Shown here: one piece after another, positions 59,602-64,000 of the stretch
Position numbering within the stretch: the stretch's first letter is position 1
How the letters are laid out: each line of letters opens with the position of its first letter
Assembly (NCBI RefSeq): GCF_005876835.1
Contig: NZ_PPSW01000012.1
Coordinates: forward strand, 174,034-238,033
Direction of reading: 5' to 3'
DNA from: Pseudoalteromonas phenolica
Lineage (GTDB): Bacteria > Pseudomonadota > Gammaproteobacteria > Enterobacterales > Alteromonadaceae
Length of the DNA: 64,000 nt
Program-made: the position numbers and the translations under genes
The notes under the pieces: model-generated
The model's database searches: none
Seen by the model: the letters and a program-made list of their open reading frames with translations, nothing else
Told to the model about the DNA's origin: nothing

Positions 59602-60597
59602 TTACTTCTCCTCATTGCGAATAATCTTTGCTAGATAATGACTGAGTAACTGCTGGAAATCAGCACTCGACATAGAGGGTGAGCTCGCAACTTGTTGCTG
59701 AATTGCCATAAGCTCTTGTGAAAGGTGAGCTTCATACTCAAGCTGTTCAGACTTAAATTGATTTATTAAACCCTGTTTGACGGTCTCTAGATCTTCTGGT
59801 TGTTGCGGCGAAATAAACGACTGTGCGGTATCAACAATTCTATCTAAAATTGTATAAACCAAGTTGGCCGAAAAGCCCCCCACCAAAGCCATGGTAATTT
59901 TCAACGCGGCATGACTCATTCCACCTCCCATACCCGTGCTCTGCTCTGCGGTTTTGGCTACAGCATCTAAATTAATAGGAATAAGCTGTGTCAAAATAAT
60001 GCCAGAGATGAGACCGACCACAAATCGAACCCAATAAGAGCTCTCGTATTTGGCATCAAAACATCCTGCTGTAACATAGCTGTTTGCCTTAAATAAAGCT
60101 GAGAACGAAGCACCAATGGCCGCAGAGGCAAGTAATATAGCTTGCACATACAAAAGACGAGCACCTTCCATATCAAACATGCTGGCCACCATATTGTCGT
60201 TGTTAATATATGAAGACAAGCTCAAGCTGATTAGCGTAACCAAAGAGATGATTGCCACTAACATCATTTTGCGTATAAGTGGCACTCTGCCTAAAAACAA
60301 AAACCATGTTTGTTTTTCTTGCTCTTGGGCCATCATTAAAATTGTTTCTGGCATTGCTGGCGCGACGAGTTCAGCTAACTGATTATGTGCTTTTGTTAAA
60401 CTGGCAATGTCTGTGTGAGTTTGCTCCTGTTGGAGTTGCTCTACCAGCTTACTTGGCACAGCTAACCCCTTTTGCAAAGCAAAATGTGCCATAGCTTGAC
60501 CTTGTTTGAGTAGCTTCTCATGAAGATCTGTACTTCTGTTTTCCAAGACATTTAGCCGTTCAAAGCCCTCGGCCTCAAAATGCTTTTCATGTTCCAT
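59602..60597 (-). CDS. Membrane protein sharing the C-terminal module of 61021-62142
   Basis: A 331-residue protein with a helical cytoplasmic head (1-105), four membrane helices at about 109-131, 147-168, 190-207 and 231-250, and a helical tail. The last helix reads 'GGFSANLVYTILDRIVD' at 240-256, which parallels 'GYHVEILFAMMDKAI' in the neighbouring coiled-coil membrane protein and 'GYNVEIMFALMDNIA' in the locus A protein. The helix before it also has the same small-residue turn. So it is probably a distant member of the same family. AAGGA precedes its ATG, and it is coupled to the lipoprotein gene. Confidence 0.7.
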   Translation of the reverse strand: MEHEKHFEAEGFERLNVLENRSTDLHEKLLKQGQAMAHFALQKGLAVPSKLVEQLQQEQTHTDIASLTKAHNQLAELVAPAMPETILMMAQEQEKQTWFLFLGRVPLIRKMMLVAIISLVTLISLSLSSYINNDNMVASMFDMEGARLLYVQAILLASAAIGASFSALFKANSYVTAGCFDAKYESSYWVRFVVGLISGIILTQLIPINLDAVAKTAEQSTGMGGGMSHAALKITMALVGGFSANLVYTILDRIVDTAQSFISPQQPEDLETVKQGLINQFKSEQLEYEAHLSQELMAIQQQVASSPSMSSADFQQLLSHYLAKIIRNEEK

Positions 60598-60755
60598 GAT
60601 ATTCCTTACTTGTTTTAGAACGTAAATTGAAAGTTTAAATGTAAAGCAACTTAAATAAGAAAACTCGGTGACATTAACGCAATTAGAATCGTGTTATTAA
60701 CAGGGTTTTAAATATGTATTTCAGACATGCTGGAGGAGAAAGTAAGGAGATAAAG

Positions 60756-60971
60756 ATGAGCCAAAAAGCATTAATAAGTGCAATTGTCTGCACACTAAAA
60801 GTCTATAAACCCAAAAAGATTAAACCCAAGTTCAAAGCCAAACACTTTAGCCAAAAACAAAAAGTGCAAGCTTGCTTAAAAGGGTCATTAGTTGGACTTG
60901 TTACGCTAGGAAAACTTAAACAAGAGCAAGATAAATTAAACCAGCAACTTGCCGCTTTCTTCAATAAGTAG
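60756..60971 (+). CDS. Small basic protein
   Basis: A 71-residue, Lys-rich protein ('KVYKPKKIKPKFKAKHF') with a helical, Gln-rich end. AAGGAG lies seven bases before the ATG at 60756, a strong start signal, so I prefer it to an earlier in-frame ATG. It is the only plus-strand gene in locus B and is divergent from the membrane protein gene. It might bind nucleic acid or acidic polymers; the function is unknown. Confidence 0.6.
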   Translation: MSQKALISAIVCTLKVYKPKKIKPKFKAKHFSQKQKVQACLKGSLVGLVTLGKLKQEQDKLNQQLAAFFNK

Positions 60972-60986
60972 CCAGTTCAAATGACA

Positions 60987-61017
60987 AGGGTTAGATAGTT
61001 TCAATTTATCCAACCCT
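60987..61017. terminator. Bidirectional hairpin in locus B
   Basis: AGGGTTAGATA pairs with TATCCAACCCT (one mismatch) between the converging small basic gene and the coiled-coil membrane gene. Confidence 0.7.
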
Positions 61018-61020
61018 GCC

Positions 61021-62142
61021 TTACTTAGATTGAGGGGTCGTTTGATTTGGCTCGAGTTGTTTACGAATATTAGCGATCGCTTTGTCCATCATCGCAAACA
61101 ATATCTCAACGTGATAGCCCATCAGAAAAGCTAAAGCCATAGGTGATAACGAAGCACCTAAACCTGCCTCTTCAGGTTTCAAGAACCAACCAACAATCAT
61201 GCCTGCCAATGATCCAAGGGGTAACCTTAAGCGATAACGTATTTCATCATCATAAGTGAATGTCAGGGATTTGATCTCACGAAGAAGATCTCTGAGCACA
61301 AAGATAAATGCACCGAGTAAGCCATAGAGCAAAGGCAGAATATAACTTTGCAACACATTTAAAATAGAGTCTGAAAATAAGTCATGCTCAAAGAAGGTTA
61401 GCTGAGACAAATAATGGGCTTGTTCTAGCTGAAGTTGCTGTTGTTTTATCTTCAGTTCAGGGTCATTCAAGCTCAATTGTTCTCCCCTAAGCTGAAAAGA
61501 CAACTGATTGTAATCAGGTAAATTTGGGTTAAAACTAAACCCCAGCATCCAAATGCGATTCCAAGACTTTAATAGGCTATAGTTTGCGTCAAACTGCTGC
61601 TCAACGGTCTCTAGCGCCTGATTAAGTTGTGTGTATTCATTAGCAAGGCTATTTGCTGGCAGTGTTTCTAATTTGAGTGTCAGTTGCGCTTTTTCAGTAA
61701 AGGCATGCTTTAAATTGCTATTTAGATTTGCTCCAAATAAGTAGTACACTTGAATAATCAGCAAAGAAACCAGCGCCAATAAGGCATAACGACGATACCA
61801 AGCAACTGCAATTTCTGCTTTTGTAGGTGCTCTTTTTTCAGCTCTCTCATTTGGTATAACTGATTGAATACTTTCAACTGTGACTGGGTGAACAGCTTTT
61901 GATAATGCATCATAGTTCAAAAGGAATAAGGTTTCGTCTTCAACCTGCCAAGTACCGCTCTGGACCTTAAACTTAGCTTCAACAACATTTTTGGCAATAC
62001 GCTCATCTAGCTCAATAGCGCCCTCTCGAGATATATAATTGAGTAACTGCAATGCATCGTCGACTAGGGTGACAATATCTTGGCTGGGTTTATTCACTAT
62101 TTGCTCTGGTTTTTTCTTTCGCATTAATAAACTAAGGGGCAC
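61021..62142 (-). CDS. Coiled-coil membrane protein, paralogue of 5880-6983
   Basis: A 373-residue inner-membrane protein. A helical domain (about 20-95, ending in 'PVTVESIQSV') leads to a membrane helix at 118-137, a coiled-coil stretch at 145-255 and helices at about 263-285, 305-320 and 334-352. 'FDANYSLLKSWN' (187-198 region), 'YILPLLYGLLGA' (267-278) and 'SPMALAF..GYHVEILFAMMD' (333-353) all match the locus A protein. The GTG start has GGGAGGGG at good distance, just after the lamin-tail gene's stop. I recall similar unnamed proteins in other bacteria but know no function. Confidence 0.8.
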   Translation of the reverse strand: MPLSLLMRKKKPEQIVNKPSQDIVTLVDDALQLLNYISREGAIELDERIAKNVVEAKFKVQSGTWQVEDETLFLLNYDALSKAVHPVTVESIQSVIPNERAEKRAPTKAEIAVAWYRRYALLALVSLLIIQVYYLFGANLNSNLKHAFTEKAQLTLKLETLPANSLANEYTQLNQALETVEQQFDANYSLLKSWNRIWMLGFSFNPNLPDYNQLSFQLRGEQLSLNDPELKIKQQQLQLEQAHYLSQLTFFEHDLFSDSILNVLQSYILPLLYGLLGAFIFVLRDLLREIKSLTFTYDDEIRYRLRLPLGSLAGMIVGWFLKPEEAGLGASLSPMALAFLMGYHVEILFAMMDKAIANIRKQLEPNQTTPQSK

Positions 62143-62155
62143 TTAGCCCCTCCCT

Positions 62156-62977
62156 CTATGCATACGCATATTCTGAAACCAATACTTTTTGGTAATCGAA
62201 TAGCCTGCCAACATCACCGTTATTACTCCAAATTGCCCTGTTGCTATTAAATGAGAACCCACCTGTCGACTCATTAATCTGATTGCTATAAACCCTAAGT
62301 TCAGAGTGAGGCATAAGCTTGCTACCCAGAGGGAATTGAAATCTCTGTCCTCCATTAGAAGTAATTTCCCAAAGGCTCAGATCAACAATATGATTGCCTA
62401 AATTGCCGATCTCTATATATTCATCGGATTCTTTCTTCGGGTCATTACCATCAAAAAAGATATGTGTGATCCCAACATCATGATGCGCATCACGTCCATA
62501 CGCATAACAACTCACTAAATTACTTTGATTGTCATAAAGAGAAACCGTATCCCCATTATTATTTAGAATGGGTCGGCGACTATCAAAGCTATAGGCATTT
62601 TCACGATTTGTATAAACACGGATAACATCTTGTGGAAATAGCAAAGTGTGCTTGTTGAAATCATAGTCTTGGCCTTCAGAGCCTGCATTCAATCGCCAGC
62701 CTGATAAATCAATAATAGAAGGTCCTAAGTTACTTATTTCAATATACTCATCTTCGAAAGACGCAAAACCAGCATTTACTGCACAAATCTGTACTTGGAC
62801 TGAACTAAAGAGCGCGAAGTTAGTATTCCACCAAGTAGAAAATGGATCAGGCTCTTTTTTTACAGTATCTAATTGTGCTGTCAGTAACTCACTTAACTGC
62901 TGCCAAGTACGAAGTTTATCTTTACTGAAGACAAGAGATTGTGCTTTTTCCAAGTCATCTAGAGTGAAGTTACTCAT
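62156..62977 (-). CDS. Protein with two lamin-tail domains (LTD)
   Basis: A 273-residue protein. After a helical head (1-55) come two similar Ig-like lamin-tail domains at about 61-161 and 170-273. Each has 'DEYIEI.NLG', a hydrophobic-Asp-Leu-Ser-x-Trp turn, 'RVY[TS]N' and a late 'NNGD' turn. Bacterial LTDs usually sit on secreted nucleases or surface proteins; here no enzyme domain and no signal peptide are present. Its ATG overlaps the stop of the GH19 gene (ATGA), so the two proteins are made together and may act as binding and catalytic partners. Confidence 0.85.
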   Translation of the reverse strand: MSNFTLDDLEKAQSLVFSKDKLRTWQQLSELLTAQLDTVKKEPDPFSTWWNTNFALFSSVQVQICAVNAGFASFEDEYIEISNLGPSIIDLSGWRLNAGSEGQDYDFNKHTLLFPQDVIRVYTNRENAYSFDSRRPILNNNGDTVSLYDNQSNLVSCYAYGRDAHHDVGITHIFFDGNDPKKESDEYIEIGNLGNHIVDLSLWEITSNGGQRFQFPLGSKLMPHSELRVYSNQINESTGGFSFNSNRAIWSNNGDVGRLFDYQKVLVSEYAYA

Positions 62978-63615
62978 ACATCCGCTCCTTGAATTTCAAG
63001 ATACTGCTTTGCTCTATTAAGAAACTTAGCTCGCTCTTCAAGACCATGGTAACCACCATTTATGCGCTTAGTAATTGACTTTAGGTCGTCTTGATCAGCA
63101 TATTGATTCAGGTGACGGCTATGCCAGAAATAGCATGCAGTCATCACCGCCGCATTTGGATCGTTTGCAAGACCATCAGGTTGCTCAACAAGCGGTAAGC
63201 CTATGGCATTCCCACAGGTTCGATAGTTTTCTTTGCCTGTTAACTGTATTAATCCTCGCCCTCTATATTTCCAGCCATCACCAGAGCCTATATCACCGTT
63301 ACCCATGCGATTGGCATACACAACATTAGCAATTTTCTCTGGGTTTCGCGCATATTGTTCAGCAATATCATCGGTTTGAAAGTATTTACCGAACACCAAT
63401 CGCAATGCTCTCGCACTATAGTTTAGGTTTTCAACCTTATATTTAAACTGACCACTTTCATGAGCAATTTGCGCAATGAAATGCGCAACACGTAACGGGG
63501 TATTAATATCAAAAGTAGCTAATCTGTTTTGGATAGCTGGTAAGTAGTGTTGGATGTCGTTGTCTTTAGCCTGAGGCATGATATGACGCAGCATGTCGAA
63601 GTCTATATTCATCAC
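62974..63615 (-). CDS. GH19-family glycoside hydrolase (chitinase/endolysin-like)
   Basis: A 213-residue enzyme. 'FIAQIAHESGQFKYKVENLN' holds the two catalytic Glu (E53 and E62), with 'YANRMGNGDIGSGDGWKYRG' and 'RGLIQLTGKENY' completing the GH19 substrate cleft. Compact GH19 proteins of this size are often phage-type peptidoglycan endolysins, while others cut chitin. No signal peptide is present, so release needs another route. It is the first gene of the locus B row and is coupled to the lamin-tail gene. No phage genes surround it. Confidence 0.9.
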   Translation of the reverse strand: MMNIDFDMLRHIMPQAKDNDIQHYLPAIQNRLATFDINTPLRVAHFIAQIAHESGQFKYKVENLNYSARALRLVFGKYFQTDDIAEQYARNPEKIANVVYANRMGNGDIGSGDGWKYRGRGLIQLTGKENYRTCGNAIGLPLVEQPDGLANDPNAAVMTACYFWHSRHLNQYADQDDLKSITKRINGGYHGLEERAKFLNRAKQYLEIQGADV

Positions 63616-64000
63616 AGTTTCCTTGTTTTAATGGATGTTATTACTATGCCTGAGCTATAAATTCGGACTCAGTGAAAACAAGGATAGATGCGGGTTAATA
63701 GTGCAAAAGGTTACCGACAGTGAAGAAGTGCAAAGTTAATGACAGCGAGCTAGGCGAGTACATTTGCTTTGCGCAAGAAAGGTGTAAAAGGCTAGCGACA
63801 GTGAACGAAGTGAACCCGCTCTTTTTACGCAAGGTGAAGCAAGCCAGTTTAGCTGTAGCTGAGGGTGTATGTTTCAGAGTGATAAGAGAGGCTACTGTGA
63901 AGGCTGCTCATTTCACCTTGCGCTAATTCGTCTTTTTATCACTGTGCATCACCTCATCACCGTGCAGGACGATTTAGCACCATAAAAGCAAAAAAGCCCG
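63616..64000. other. Gene-poor end of the window with inverted and direct repeats
   Basis: No convincing gene is seen in this 385-base stretch. GCAAGGTGAA at 63831-63840 is repeated inverted as TTCACCTTGC at 63912-63921, a possible long hairpin. GACAGTGAA occurs twice (about 63717 and 63799). ATCAC[TC]GTGCA occurs twice near 63938-63965. The 68-codon frame at 63720-63926 spans these repeats, has no ribosome site, and I do not count it as a gene. The promoter for the GH19 gene should lie at the start of the region. Confidence 0.4.

Noticed and set aside
62974..63615. GH19 gene as evidence of a prophage
   Set aside because: No holin, portal, capsid, tail, integrase or repressor gene is found nearby; the neighbours are membrane and lipoprotein genes.
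63720..63926. 68-codon frame near the window end
   Set aside because: Spans direct and inverted repeats, has no ribosome site and no recognisable composition; treated as non-coding.

Overview
The window looks like chromosomal DNA of a marine gammaproteobacterium of the Alteromonadales, most likely Pseudoalteromonas or a close relative. This rests on the AT-rich base use, the mix of RND, TonB and PAS-chemotaxis genes, a palindromic intergenic repeat of a type I associate with Pseudoalteromonas, and short double-glycine peptide precursors typical of that group. The genus is an inference from gene content, not a computed placement. No rRNA or tRNA genes, CRISPR arrays, transposases or phage structural genes were seen.

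Layout. 0-4.2 kb: cupin protein, a MITE-like repeat, an AraC regulator divergent from a SRPBCC/fatty-acid-hydroxylase pair, a lipoprotein and a GNAT. 4.2-12.3 kb (locus A, minus strand): a DUF2490 beta-barrel, a D-Ala-D-Ala-ligase-like ATP-grasp enzyme, an MFS carrier fused to a sensor-like N-terminus, a substrate-binding-like periplasmic protein, a coiled-coil membrane protein, a second outer-membrane barrel and a possible papain-like protein. 12.6-14.7 kb: a zinc ribbon and three DUF2589 paralogues around a divergent promoter region. 14.8-21.2 kb: small membrane and housekeeping genes, a Cys-rich peptide precursor, a hydrolase remnant and a DUF350 / membrane spermidine-synthase-like operon. 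21.4-28.7 kb: a soluble chemotaxis receptor with four tandem PAS copies, an ABC-2 exporter, and an MFS carrier divergent from an AraC regulator. 28.8-40.1 kb: RND efflux operon (adaptor plus two permeases), gdhA and an M3 peptidase lipoprotein. 40.3-45.1 kb: a variable strip with a secreted Cys protein, an 8-bp tandem repeat, two decayed gene fragments joined head to head, a TPR-like protein and three lipoproteins. 45.3-48.2 kb: PrnB-family protein, kynureninase-like enzyme and a divergent Lrp/AsnC regulator. 49.6-55.4 kb: a second Cys-rich precursor and a complete haem-acquisition module (ECF sigma, FecR, TonB receptor, haem oxygenase, DUF454) with two Fur-box-like sites. 55.4-63.6 kb (locus B, mostly minus strand): GH19 hydrolase, double lamin-tail protein, coiled-coil membrane protein, second membrane protein, lipoprotein, helical and basic proteins, a receiver-like protein, a DUF6765-like protein and a translationally coupled 32-residue membrane peptide.

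The most interesting signal is the link between loci A and B. The membrane proteins at 5880-6983 and 61021-62142 are clear paralogues along their length, and the protein at 59602-60597 shares the same C-terminal membrane motif. Each locus surrounds this family with envelope-directed proteins, most of them uncharacterised, and with peptidoglycan-related chemistry: an ATP-grasp ligase in A and a GH19 hydrolase in B. This could be two versions of an undescribed envelope-associated system. That functional reading is inference; the homology between the membrane proteins is directly visible.
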